The notes beneath the pieces were generated by a model that saw only the letters and a list, made by a program, of their open reading frames with translations, was not told the DNA's origin and did no database searches. Source: Stentor coeruleus (lineage: Eukaryota; Ciliophora; Heterotrichea; Heterotrichida; Stentoridae). From it: 46,579 nucleotides of DNA. Numbering within the stretch: the stretch's first letter is position 1; each line of letters begins with the position of its first letter. Of this stretch, positions 9,285 to 18,306 are shown piece by piece. The DNA lies in contig MPUH01000547.1 of NCBI GenBank assembly GCA_001970955.1, forward strand, positions 1 to 46,579. The letters run 5' to 3'. The translations under genes and the position numbers were made by a program.

Positions 9285-9773
9285 ATGGACACTTGCGAGT
9301 CTTCGCTGCAAACACTCATCGAAATGGGTTACGATCGTGAAGAAGCTCTTGAAGCCTTGCAAGCGACAAATGGTAACCTAGAAATGGCAATTGAGCTAAT
9401 TGCTGAGTCCTCAGAAGAACCTGAAGAACGATACAAACTAGTCTATCTTGTGAGGACAGATCTCAGCATGGGAACAGGTAAAATAGCAGCTCAAGTTGGC
9501 CATGCGACACTCGGAGCATATAAACAATGCCCAAAATCTATTCTTGACAAATGGGAAGAATCAGGCCAAGCTAAAATTGTTCTTCAAATTGACTCATTAG
9601 ATCAGCTTCTAACCCTCGAAGAATGCGCAAAAAGTATTGGCCTCCTAACCCATCATGTTCAAGATGCTGGACATACTCAAGTTGATCCAGGGACTATAAC
9701 CGTAAGCGCTATTGGTCCAGATATAGAATCGAAAATTAATCAAGTCACAGGATCTTTAAAACTATTTCGGTAA
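9285..9773 (+). CDS. PTH2: UBA domain peptidyl-tRNA hydrolase 2
   Basis: PTH2 cleaves peptidyl-tRNA released from stalled ribosomes and recycles the tRNA. The protein has 162 residues. Residues about 5-45 form a UBA domain (LIEMGYDREEALEALQATNG, then NLEMAIELI), which may bind ubiquitin. Residues about 50-162 are a complete PTH2 domain with LVYLVRTDLSMGTGKIAAQV followed by GHATLGAY, then KIVLQIDSLDQL, DAGHTQVDPGT and the C-terminal AIGP...VTGSLKLF. The Lys of MGTGKIAAQ and Asp of QDAGHTQ are the conserved active-site residues. The UBA-PTH2 arrangement is known in other protists. The next start codon follows the TAA after two codons in the same frame, so this gene and AK7 may share a transcript or be fused by readthrough. 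Confidence 0.95.
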   Translation: MDTCESSLQTLIEMGYDREEALEALQATNGNLEMAIELIAESSEEPEERYKLVYLVRTDLSMGTGKIAAQVGHATLGAYKQCPKSILDKWEESGQAKIVLQIDSLDQLLTLEECAKSIGLLTHHVQDAGHTQVDPGTITVSAIGPDIESKINQVTGSLKLFR

Positions 9774-9779
9774 TATAAA

Positions 9780-11876
9780 ATGGCCCGAATTTTCATTAAT
9801 AACCTCAATAATCAGGTAGGACTTCTTATGCTTAATGAGCTCCGGCCTTTAGTTGAAGGTGAGCCTAGTCCTATAAAAATTATAGGGACACTTGATCCAA
9901 AAGACTCAACACCTAGACCTGCACAAATTAAGAAAATTTTACATGTAAAGCCTACATAGAGACACAAGCCTAGACTCTTTAGAAAGTACTTGCTTGAATG
10001 TGATGTTATTGTATATGATTTACATACTGCTGATTTGAAAGAAGTTGAAGAAAAGCTTTCGATTTTCAAAACTGCCAAGCTTGAAGATCCTAAACTGATT
10101 ATTATTGTATCAAGTGTTATGGGATGGGTGGGGACAGCTCAAAAAGTGATTAAAGAGAATCAAAGTGCGCCTGATTTAGAAAACCTTGAAGATAAGCAAG
10201 ATAAACAAGAGAAGGAATTAGATGTATCTGGGGATGATAAGAAAGTTGAGGAAGAAGTTGAAGCTCAGGAGCCAGTGGAAATATCTAGGCCAGTTCCATT
10301 TGAAGAGTCTGATTTTCAGATGAGAGTACCACATAAAGATTATACAGGATGGAAAACAATTGAAGACCTAGCGATGTCTTTATCATCTAAAGAAAACATA
10401 AGTGTTTATATATTATGCGCTGGGATACTATATGGTAACGGAGAGAAGATTTTTGAGTATCACTTCAAGTCTGCCTGGCTAGAAAAGCCTAAACGCTTGC
10501 CTTACTTAGGTGATGGAGAAAATCTTATTCCTACAATTCATGTTAAAGACTTAGCGAAAATTACAAAGTTTGTAGTTGATACAAAGCCTGAAAATCATTA
10601 TATTTTCGCTATTGATAATACAAAAGATCGTAGACAAGTAGCTATAGTCCAAGCAATATCAAGTGGAATCGGTACTGGGAATGTGAAAAAAGGTAAAAGC
10701 AAAAATTTAGAATGGGAACAGTACCTTAGTATTAATGTATGGATGAAAACCAGCCCATTACTTATTCCTGAAGAAGAAGGTCAGCCACCTATAGAATGGT
10801 ACTCATTAGATGGGATAGCTGGGAATATTATAAAACTCAACACAGAATTCAATCAAAAAAGAGGACTTCGGCCTATAAAAGTTTTTGTCTCAGGCCCGCC
10901 AGCTTCAGGAAAGACTTTTTTTTCCCGTCAAATTTCATCAGAATATAACATCCCACATATAAAAGTTAAAGATTTACTTCATGAGTTCATGCAAAATCAT
11001 TCTGAACTTGGGCATACAGTACGTTCTTATATTGATAAAAATGAAAGAGTCCCTAATGATCTTTTAGCTGAAGTCTTTCGTTGGAAACTTCATATGAATC
11101 ATTGTAGAAATCGAGGATTTATACTTGATGGTTATCCAAGAAATTTTACTGAAGCACAAAACCTTTTTAGGAAAGAAAAAAAAACAGATGAACCGCAAAT
11201 ATTAGATGAAGAAGGAGAACCTAGACCTAAAGAGTATGATCTTGACCTTGAAATCCTCCCACAAAGTGTTATAGCTTTTAGAGCGACTAATGCTTTTCTT
11301 ATGAGCAGAATAGAAAAAATTAAACACTCACATCATGAGTTTAATCTTGAAAGGATGCAAAGACGTCTACAAATATATAGAAATCAAAATGAACTGTCTG
11401 ATAAAAGTGTTTATGACTTTTTTAGTGATTTGAATATTGAGGTTTTTGAATGTGAATGCACTAATGAGGAAATTGAAATTATAGAAAGTTTGAAGATTTA
11501 TATAGAAAGGGAAGGAAGACCTGATAATTTTTTAGGGTCGATTCAGGAAATAGTTGAATGTAGGAAGAAATATTTATTGGAAAAGAATGATGCTATAATT
11601 AAAGAAGAGGCTAAGGCTAAGGAGGAAGAGCATATTGCTAATGCTAAAGTGTTTGAGAAGAGGGAGAAATTGGCTTATGAAAGATTTATGAAGATTAAGA
11701 AGGAACTTGAGGATGCGTCAAGTGCTAGGGCGATACCTTTGAGGAAATATTTGATGGAGAATATTATGCCTACGTTGGCTGAGAGTTTGATTCAGGTGTG
11801 TAGGATAATGCCAGAAGACCCAGTGGATTATGTGGCAGAGCTAATGTATGCAAGTAGTAAACATCGTAGAAAGTAA
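9780..11876 (+). CDS. AK7: Adenylate kinase 7, DPY-30 tail
   Basis: After removal of one 15-nt intron (9945-9959, phase 0) the product has 693 residues; animal AK7 is about 720. The N-terminal half has a short-chain-dehydrogenase/epimerase-like fold, with MARIFINNLNNQVG, CDVIVYDLHTADLKEV, LIIIVSSVMGW and ILCAGILYGNGE. The adenylate kinase domain starts near 362, with the P-loop SGPPASGKT at about 366-374 and the family block ILDGYPRNFTEA. A long charged coiled coil follows, and the C-terminus carries a DPY-30 motif (YLMENIMPTLAESLIQVCRI). AK7 acts in cilia and flagella, balancing ADP and ATP and AMP; the DPY-30 part binds amphipathic helices of axonemal partners. This suits a heavily ciliated cell. 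The start ATG lies 6 nt after the PTH2 stop and in the same frame. Confidence 0.95.
9945..9959 (+). other. 15-nt intron of AK7
   Basis: The sequence is GTAAAGCCTACATAG, phase 0, with A at position 10. Removing it joins IKKILH to RHKPRLFRKYLLECDV in frame. Confidence 0.9.
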
Positions 11877-12591
11877 TTATAGTTTATTTAGAATGAAGTT
11901 ATGTAAAAGTTTGATATTGTAGGCCAGTAGAATTTTATATGGTTTTAAATTAGTTTTTAGATTTGGCTAAGGATTAGGTAAGAAAAAGGGTAGGATGAGA
12001 TTTGGAATTGGATTAGGAAGTTTCATAAAAAATATTTTTTAAAAATGTATGTAAGGATGCAGTTTTTATAGGATATAAGTATAAAGATTTACGATCCTGA
12101 CCTTATCTAATTAAAAACTCTATAAAATAATGAAACCAAGCAAAGATAATGAATGATGCTCACCAGTTTCTGAATCAGCCAATTATCACCCATATTCTAG
12201 TATCCTGCCCAAAATTTTTAGTACGCTTCTCCCTCACACATCAGTCGTGCTAAAGATTTGGTATGGTAGTTTCAAGCTTTTCTAGCTGAAATTGACAAAA
12301 CTGATAAATGGGACAACTTCATTCCTATTTTAAGATGATCAGTAAAGAGCGGAAAGTAATTGCAAATCTTAAAAAAAAACTCTATGTAATACCATATTCC
12401 ATCAGATTGCAAATCTTAAAAAAAAACTCTATGTAATACCATATTCCATCACCATAAAATACTAAAAAAGCTATAATATTAGCCTTTTATTCACAGAAAT
12501 CGTATAGATAAATAATTTTATTATAAAAAACAATTGAATCCACTAAATAATTATCTTAACACCTCATAATATGTTTACACACTTATCCAAC
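11877..12591. other. Intergenic with possible decayed reading frame
   Basis: No intact gene is present. Just after AK7 the plus strand is G-rich. Between about 12156 and 12335 there are short plus-strand stretches that read like protein (NYHPYSSILPKIFSTLLPHT, then in another frame FLAEIDKTDKWDNFIPIL), which may be a small decayed gene. I cannot name a family. A 47-bp tandem repeat follows. Confidence 0.3.
12359..12451. repeat. 47-bp tandem duplication without N
   Basis: The unit attgcaaatcttaaaaaa... occurs at 12359-12405 and again from 12406 to about 12451, immediately adjacent and identical as far as I can read. It resembles the N-flanking repeats and may be an assembly duplication that was closed without an N, or a recent tandem duplication. 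Confidence 0.7.
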
Positions 12592-12819
12592 CTAATGCTG
12601 TTCTCTGAGCTTTCTTGAATTTTTATATTCTTTTCCTAATTTAACAAGATTTTTTTCTAGCTCGCTAAGCGCCAAAGTCTCACAGCAAATCATAACTTCC
12701 ACATCCGGAATAACAATTTTAAACGCACTATTCACTTTTTGTTCTGTAAATAATTTATTTCCTATATGATTCCTCATACTCTTGTTGGCGGAACTATTTG
12801 AACTAATGTTTTCTTTCAT
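12592..12819 (-). CDS. Hypothetical 75-residue protein
   Basis: I do not recognise this short protein. The N-terminus is rich in Asn and Ser. A middle block (AFKIVIPDVEVMICCETLAL) alternates hydrophobic residues like beta strands, and the rest is a charged helix (SELEKNLVKLGKEYKNSRKL). It ends in TAG. It starts only 60 nt downstream of the stop of the receptor-like gene on the same strand, so it could be an independent tiny gene or share that transcript. Support is open frame, ordered composition and position only. Confidence 0.45.
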   Translation of the reverse strand: MKENISSNSSANKSMRNHIGNKLFTEQKVNSAFKIVIPDVEVMICCETLALSELEKNLVKLGKEYKNSRKLREQH

Positions 12820-12879
12820 ATATTATATATAGATTATTATCCCGCACTTAGATAAATATGAAGGACTTTAAATAATTTA

Positions 12880-13650
12880 TTATGCTAGGAGTATAGAGTT
12901 ACTATATTTTTCCTTTATGGGTTTTAAAGACTGTGAGGTAAAAAACCTGTAAAAACCTCTGAATCCAAGCAGACCTAATGATAAGGATTGCAAATATTCA
13001 GGCCCTCTATATCCAAAGTAGTCTAAAAAAGTGCATATAACAAAGCACGAAAACTCTCCAAAGAAAGATAAAGGTTCAAAAGCTATCTTCCAAGGAGAAA
13101 AAATATGTGAAGAACTATTTCTATAATCAACACATATAGCCACAACAACAAAAGCATGAACACAAAAAGCAAAAATCATTAAACTTGGGAGTATCAAAGA
13201 TGACTGTTTTCCATAAAATGTTAATATGTATATAGAAGTGCATTTTTCTTCAAGTCCATTAAGCACAAGCTCTAAAGATGCGATACCAAATGGCAAAATA
13301 AGCCCTGTAAAAATCCATATGCTAATATATTTCCATAAATTCTTAACTTTTCTTATATATCTAGAATAGTAATAGAAAGAAAATATCATAGTCCAAATTA
13401 TAGCAGATGTGATACCTACACATAATAAGAATTTATGAGCTTCACATAATGAGTTGTTTTGAGATGTTTTAAGGAATAAGGATATGCTTAGAAATAAGTT
13501 CCCTACTTGCTCTAATAATATGAGGAAATATCTAAAAGTCCTACTTTGGCCGATTTTTAGGTAGATGATGATTGTTAGAATACAGGATAAGAAGGATAAT
13601 GATGCACTTGTGTAGATGAGGATTTGTGTTATGAGTATGGAATTTGGCAT
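12880..13650 (-). CDS. Seven-transmembrane receptor-like protein (CAR-like)
   Basis: The 256 residues contain about seven hydrophobic segments, at roughly 8-30, 40-60, 72-97, 106-130, 146-176, 190-212 and 218-238, joined by short loops. A Cys before segment 3 (SLCEAHKFLLCVG) and Cys in the loop after segment 4 (EEKCTSIYI) could form the usual extracellular disulfide. Segment 3 carries TSAIIWTMIFSFYYYSRYI, like the S..W...I..F.Y.R pattern of Dictyostelium cAMP-receptor and related receptors. The C-terminus is short and basic (SLKPIKEKYSNS). I infer a G-protein-coupled receptor of the CAR-like group, but the chain is short and identity is low; an unrelated multi-pass protein is possible. Start is the ATG giving MPNSILITQ; its flank to the right is G-rich on the plus strand, typical of minus-strand genes here. 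Confidence 0.7.
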   Translation of the reverse strand: MPNSILITQILIYTSASLSFLSCILTIIIYLKIGQSRTFRYFLILLEQVGNLFLSISLFLKTSQNNSLCEAHKFLLCVGITSAIIWTMIFSFYYYSRYIRKVKNLWKYISIWIFTGLILPFGIASLELVLNGLEEKCTSIYILTFYGKQSSLILPSLMIFAFCVHAFVVVAICVDYRNSSSHIFSPWKIAFEPLSFFGEFSCFVICTFLDYFGYRGPEYLQSLSLGLLGFRGFYRFFTSQSLKPIKEKYSNSILLA

Positions 13651-14159
13651 TTTTGTTGATTACTAATGGAAATAATTGAAAACTTGAAGGGTTTTTATGA
13701 GAGTTTGATTTAATTAGGAATTATTTTTATATGAATAAATTGCTGGAATATTTATTATGATTTTCTGAGAGTAGAGATAAAAGATATATTAGGGTTTAGG
13801 GTCACTTTATAGAGAAAGTGCTGTTATATCGATATTTTTTAGATTACTTGGAAATTTGATTTATAGCAGTGAGATTATGAAGTAAAGCTATTATGAAAAT
13901 GGATTAGGTTCAGATAAATTTAGAGATGATAATAGGTTTGATTTAAAAAATAGCATCACTCACGCTAGGGAAAGTAAGTAAATATATTTAAGTCATTTTC
14001 ATCAACTTTATATTTGATAGGGTCAGTTATATTAGGAATTTTTACGATTATTCAGAGATTTTTTGAGTAGATTTTCCCAATTTTTCTTAGGAATTTTTTT
14101 TCATATCTTATAGTCATAAACTTAAACAAGGTGTGATTCTTAAACTAAGTTAGTAAAGG
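13651..14159. other. Intergenic, upstream of receptor-like gene
   Basis: No gene is seen. Up to about 13960 the plus strand is G-rich and C-poor, the flank expected upstream of the minus-strand receptor-like gene. The rest is the 3' side of the CDGSH gene. No promoter motif can be named. Confidence 0.5.
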
Positions 14160-14423
14160 TTACCATTCGATCTTGTTATGCTGTCCATCGCACATAGGCT
14201 TTATATTAGCATATTTGCATCCACACATGAAATAAGCCTTAGTTTCTGGGGCAGTAAATGCAATAGGACCGAATTCTGTTCCGGCATGAGCTCCATCACA
14301 GTACGGCTGATTTTTAGAACGTCCACAATCACAGAAATAGATTGTCTGACCAGCAGTAAGTTCAACTCTATAAGGTCCTTTTTTGGCCTTGACTCTGACA
14401 TTTGGGGGAACCTGTGCTTCCAT
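14160..14423 (-). CDS. Double CDGSH iron-sulfur protein (CISD3-like)
   Basis: The 87-residue protein carries two CDGSH [2Fe-2S] binding motifs. The first has C31, C33, C42 and H46 (CDCGRSKNQPYCDGAH); the second has C67, C69, C78 and H82 (CGCKYANIKPMCDGQH). Each holds the 3-Cys/1-His ligand set of mitoNEET-type clusters. Two motifs in one short soluble chain are the CISD3 (MiNT) arrangement, and the lead-in KKGPYRVELTAGQTIYFCDC matches that class. Members are mitochondrial or organellar and act in iron-sulfur and redox handling. No clear targeting presequence is visible, so location is uncertain. It ends in TAA. Confidence 0.93.
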   Translation of the reverse strand: MEAQVPPNVRVKAKKGPYRVELTAGQTIYFCDCGRSKNQPYCDGAHAGTEFGPIAFTAPETKAYFMCGCKYANIKPMCDGQHNKIEW

Positions 14424-14744
14424 TTATATCCAATAAAGCTAAATTCAAAATTACATAAATCAAGTTTTTTATAACAGTGTTATCATGCACTATGAAATAA
14501 AAAGTCTACTCGTTCTAAACAAAATTTAAATCTTGACCTAAAAACTTATAAACATACTAAAATTACCTTTGATTATATATATAATTTATTCATATTTATT
14601 ACCCTAAGCCTTACCTTTTATTTCAACAATCATATTTCATCATGAAAAAATATCTATTTTATTCTTTGCTTGTAATTTATTTTCATCTTCAACATATCTT
14701 TATCATTCCATTTTATCTTTATTTCTTAATAAATAAATGAATAT

Positions 14745-14880
14745 CTGGCAGGCAAATCCCAGTCTAGCTCTGTTGTTAGAGGAATGATACTATTATTTAT
14801 CCACAAGGTTTTTTTTTGAGAGTCTCTTGTACAGCTACCTCTCTTTTTCTCAATCGGATTCTGGACGGGAGGTCTTTTTT
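14745..14880 (+). ncRNA. Possible structured small RNA
   Basis: Three local hairpins stand out from the AT-rich surroundings: CTGG/CCAG at 14745-14748 and 14759-14762, CTCT/AGAG at 14768-14771 and 14778-14781, and a 7-bp stem ACCTCTC/GGGAGGT at 14837-14843 and 14867-14873. The last is followed directly by CTTTTTT, like a Pol III terminator. A GG-T9-GAG run at 14809-14820 just before the last hairpin has the place and look of an Sm site. I cannot match it to U1, U2, U4, U5, U6, SRP or RNase P RNA. It is a guess from structure only. Confidence 0.2.
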
Positions 14881-16277
14881 ATTGTTAGGCAGGTATTGTA
14901 TCGATATAGTAAGCAAATTAATAATATCAACATCTTTATTATGCAAAATATATGATTACTTTTTCAGAATCATCATTTAAAACGCTTATAACTGGATATA
15001 TAAAAAAATTGTTATTTTTAGACTTATAATTTTTTTACTCTATTATTAGTAGCAACAAAAGGTTTTTGTTTATTTAAGCGTTAAAACTATGCACTTTTTG
15101 TATGTAAAGTAAGCCTAGTTTTTAGAATTTATATCGTAATCGTATTCTCTATATAAAAATTTATCATTCATTAATGATATTGAGGATAATGTTATGAAAT
15201 TGATTCAGCTTTTTGATAAAAGTCAATGTTTATGTGAGGATAATCTTGAATCTATAAGTGTCAAAAGTTTCTTGTATTGAAAGAAATTGTCATAATGCTA
15301 TTGAGATGCATAGTGGATAAAGCATGAAGCTTAAAAGGAAAAATATATATAAAGTATAAGGTGGATATCTGATTTTTGAAGATGATGATATTTTATCATT
15401 ATAATGTAAAAGTTAATGATTAGGTTATAAAAAAGCTAAGAAGCAATTAATTGAATATTCACTTTTAATATATGAGTAATAATCATTGATATTTTATATG
15501 ATGATATACAGTAATTGTATTTTATTAAAAGCTTATATAAGTAAATATAGATTAGAACTATTTTACAAATTATGGTGGATGTCACTTTCTCCACCCTTCA
15601 TCCATTTTCATGGTCAGATTCAATATAATTTTAACTTTTATTTAGCCTTTTTTTCACGGAAATCGAACCCAAAATTCCTCAAGACCATAATTTTCTTCAG
15701 GGCCCAAAATGGATTTTAACAAGATAAGCTTGTAGCTTAGAAAGTCTTAAATACTTTTCAAAGAGATTATTCGTAAACATTAAAATCTTATAAAGAAGAA
15801 GTTGATAAAACCCTATGAATAGAGTTCTAAGAAATTTTTAGGAAACCTAATATGCAAATTATTAATGGCGAACTATTAGTCAAAATAAATATTCTCAACA
15901 ACAGCTCCTGCAAAACCTATTTTAGAAGTGTCATCCCTAAATATTCTTAAAGGTCTGCTTCACTAAAAATATCATCAAAATAATATCAAAAACATAATCA
16001 TTTAAATGCCTGCAGGGTAAAATATCCTAAGATTATAAAAAACCATTCATTACAAATTCAATCATTACAAATAAAATCATCACTCATTTTTCATACCTTT
16101 TATATAAAAAATATCAAAAATTTTATAAGCCCGTATAGCATCTAACACTCCATTTACTCAGATTACTTAATGATATAATAAATCTATTTTAGCTTCAACT
16201 TTTTTCAGAAGATAGAAAAAAAGATATTTTTGATTTGACTTCTTTAAAATCTTTTTATAAAGATTTTTATTCGATTT

Positions 16278-16698
16278 TTAGATCTTCAACATATTTTGAA
16301 AGGTGATATTTTTTTTTGGGTATCCATAGTTTTTTAATAAGCTTTCAAAATTAGAAACTTCAATTGGATTGTGGATTTTTTTATGATGTCTTGTATTCTT
16401 CCAGTTAATTTAGGATTCTAAGCTTTGTCTTGTACGACTTCCATAAGGTTTTAACAATTTTTTTTTGATTTTTTTTTAACTTTATAGAGTTTTATGTCTA
16501 AGCTTATGATGACAGAGTTTTTAAATATAGTGATTTTGTTTTGATTTTTTTAACTTCTTTTAGATTGGTTTGATACTTTTTCTCCATTCTCTTTATGTGA
16601 ATATAGTTTGCATCAATAAAAAAATATCCTAACCTTAATGCATAAACTATTAATAAAAGTACTAGTCTATAATTATTAAATGTAAAATGAAAACACAC
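16278..16698 (-). pseudogene. Possible decayed gene, family unknown
   Basis: On the minus strand a 64-codon frame (16698-16504) has one hydrophobic segment (LVLLLIVYALRLGYFF) and a Lys-rich tail. Further down, other frames read NPKLTGRIQDIIKKS and then EVSNFESLLKNYGYPKKN followed by ITFQNMLKI and a stop at 16278. The second set looks like real protein sequence split by stops and frame changes. No family is recognised, and the first frame may be chance. Treat it as a weak pseudogene call. Confidence 0.2.
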
Positions 16699-16733
16699 TT
16701 AAAATTCCTAAACTATATATAAAACTAACTTTA

Positions 16734-16928
16734 ATGGACTTCCCATATGAAGAAATCCATAAAAGAAAGTTTTCCTGTACAGTTAGGACAAGTTCCTAGT
16801 ACATCAATAAAGAAGTCCTCACCTCTCCGACCAAAAGGTACGAAAATGAAATCATGGACTCTCTATCCATTGGCCAAATCCTCTATTGCGAGAATGCTGA
16901 AAGGATTTTTTTAAATCAATTAGATTAA
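16734..16928 (+). CDS. Doubtful small gene, two competing frames
   Basis: This block has higher GC and C-rich codons like the 5' ends of real genes here, and is preceded by a C-rich, G-poor flank. From ATG 16734 the frame reads MDFPYEEIHKRKFSCT, meets a TAG, and goes on YINKEVLTSPTKRYENEIMD and IGQILYCENAERIFLNQLD to TAA at 16926-16928. Removing GTTAGGACAAGTTCCTAG (16782-16799, 18 nt, phase 0) would join the halves, but 18 nt is off the 15-nt rule. The other option is an uninterrupted 55-codon frame, 16747-16914, beginning MKKSIKESFPVQ. The balance of acidic and hydrophobic residues favours the first. No family is recognised. Confidence 0.35.
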
Positions 16929-16980
16929 ACTCATATTAGCTTCTTAACTATCCAATTTTAAATCAGATTATTCTTACTGT

Positions 16981-17973
16981 CTAATAATTATTTCTCTGAA
17001 ACATATAAGGGTAGACAATAATAGGTATTCCATAATCCAATTCAACCTGCACTCCGACCTCAGCCGTTTTCATAACAATTTTCTCTGGCTGGGTTTTTTT
17101 CTCCTCCTTTAAATTCTTCGGACTCTGGACACCAGAAAAAACTTTTTCACTCACTTCCTTTGGTATTTTATTTTCTTCCACATGCTCATTCGCATGTATT
17201 GTGTCAGGAGGATTTGAATTATATTTATTCTCAATAATTTCTGTAGGGGGATTCTCAGGCTCTACATCATCCCAAAACCCCTGCTGATTATTCAAACCTG
17301 CGTAACTCGTCGGTAGTTCCGGAAAGTTCCCAAACACATTTTCTTTAGGCTTTTCCTCAATTTCCACAACCTTTTCCTGAACTTCTATAACATTTTCTTG
17401 TACTTCCACAGGTGTTTTTTCAGCTTCATAAGCCTTTGGAACTTCAACCTTCTTATCATTTTCTATAAAATTTTGCTTACGAGGTTCATAATAAGCTTTT
17501 TCTTGGCCATAATCTTTCCTTTTATATTGTTCTGTATACCCACCTCGTCTATTTGATCCTCTAGGATAATAATTGTCATCACGATTGTATTTATTTTGAG
17601 TTGAATAGTTTTGTTCATAGACTTGTTCTTCAGCTTCTTGATAACGACGACGGTTCTTGCCTTTTTTCTTCTGTGGCTCAGGCTTTTTTTTGTCCCGGGA
17701 CTTGACTGTGCTCCAGTCACCTGCGATATTTTGTAGCGAACTCCCTTCTTCTAGGATTTTTTGAACCACTGATTCGAGTTCATGAGGATTTTTGTATTGT
17801 AAAGCTAATAAGGTAATCCTATCTTCAGGCTCTTCAGGAAAAATATTTTTCAAGTTCGAAATAGTCGTGATTAATTCAGTATTTTCACGAGGACCTTCAC
17901 TAGCCTGCACCTTAGTTTCTTCAGTAGTCTTTTCAACTTTGCGTTTAACCAAGAACTTTTCCAGGCTAGTCAT
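16981..17973 (-). CDS. Disordered protein with CUE/UBA-like N-terminus
   Basis: The 330-residue protein is mostly low complexity. Residues about 38-75 (LKNIFPEEPEDRITLLALQY, then KNPHELESVVQKILEEG) fit a CUE or UBA-like three-helix ubiquitin-binding fold. Residues 90-180 are rich in Arg, Lys, Tyr, Asn and Gly (KKKGKNRRRYQ, YYPRGSNRRGGY), as in RNA-binding tails. Residues about 185-230 have Val-Glu repeats (VEVQENVIEVQEKVVEIEE). Short motifs such as FPELPTSYAGL and GFWDDVE recur in translation-associated disordered proteins. A role in RNA or ubiquitin biology is inference. It shares a 333-bp divergent flank with the EF-hand/C2/IQ gene and ends in TAG. Confidence 0.7.
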   Translation of the reverse strand: MTSLEKFLVKRKVEKTTEETKVQASEGPRENTELITTISNLKNIFPEEPEDRITLLALQYKNPHELESVVQKILEEGSSLQNIAGDWSTVKSRDKKKPEPQKKKGKNRRRYQEAEEQVYEQNYSTQNKYNRDDNYYPRGSNRRGGYTEQYKRKDYGQEKAYYEPRKQNFIENDKKVEVPKAYEAEKTPVEVQENVIEVQEKVVEIEEKPKENVFGNFPELPTSYAGLNNQQGFWDDVEPENPPTEIIENKYNSNPPDTIHANEHVEENKIPKEVSEKVFSGVQSPKNLKEEKKTQPEKIVMKTAEVGVQVELDYGIPIIVYPYMFQRNNY

Positions 17974-18306
17974 TTTTATCTGCTAGCATATGGCCTTATA
18001 TTTTTGAACTAGGAAAATGTCTAAAGTCAATATTTAAAAAACTCAAAGCATGCATACAAACTATAGAATTATCAAAAAGCTATTGATTTTTTACGCAAAA
18101 ACCCTTTAAACCTCTAAAAATTGTATACAAAATCCTATAAGAAAGACTTGTTGCCGTCTAACAAAGGCCAATTATTAGAAAAAACTCAAAAAAATCTTTT
18201 ATAGCAAAATCTCAATAATCCGCTAAACCCCTTATAAAAAATATCATTTTTACCTGAAACATTCTTAATAATCCATTGAAATCCATAGAAATCCATTAAC
18301 TAATAA
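17974..18306. promoter_or_regulatory. Divergent promoter region
   Basis: This 333-bp gap separates two genes transcribed away from each other, so both promoters must lie here. The half next to the plus-strand gene is C-rich and G-poor. No TATA-like element can be told from the general AT background. Confidence 0.5.

Larger units (their letters stand above)
14424..16733. other. Long gene-poor region with decayed frames
   Basis: No intact gene is convincing. The first part holds a candidate structured RNA (14745-14880). On the minus strand near 15655-15720 one frame reads ILGPEENYGLEEFWVRFP before a TGA, which looks like protein but has no partner in frame. Around 16030-16200 the plus strand is C-rich like a plus-strand gene flank. 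From 16278 to 16698 the minus strand holds further broken reading frames. I read the region as decayed genes plus spacer. Confidence 0.35.

Noticed and set aside
15279-15479. A plus-strand frame reading ERNCHNAIEMHSG... with TAA and TGA interruptions, which might suggest recoded stops
   Set aside because: Six stops in 67 codons is about what AT-rich spacer gives by chance, and no family pattern is seen.
15640-15700. A minus-strand GGGTTCGATTTCC resembling a tRNA T loop
   Set aside because: The T stem pairs poorly and no acceptor, D or anticodon arms can be built around it.
15486-15719. A 77-codon plus-strand frame
   Set aside because: It is rich in Ile, Phe and Tyr as AT-rich chance frames are. 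The opposite strand over part of it looks more like protein.
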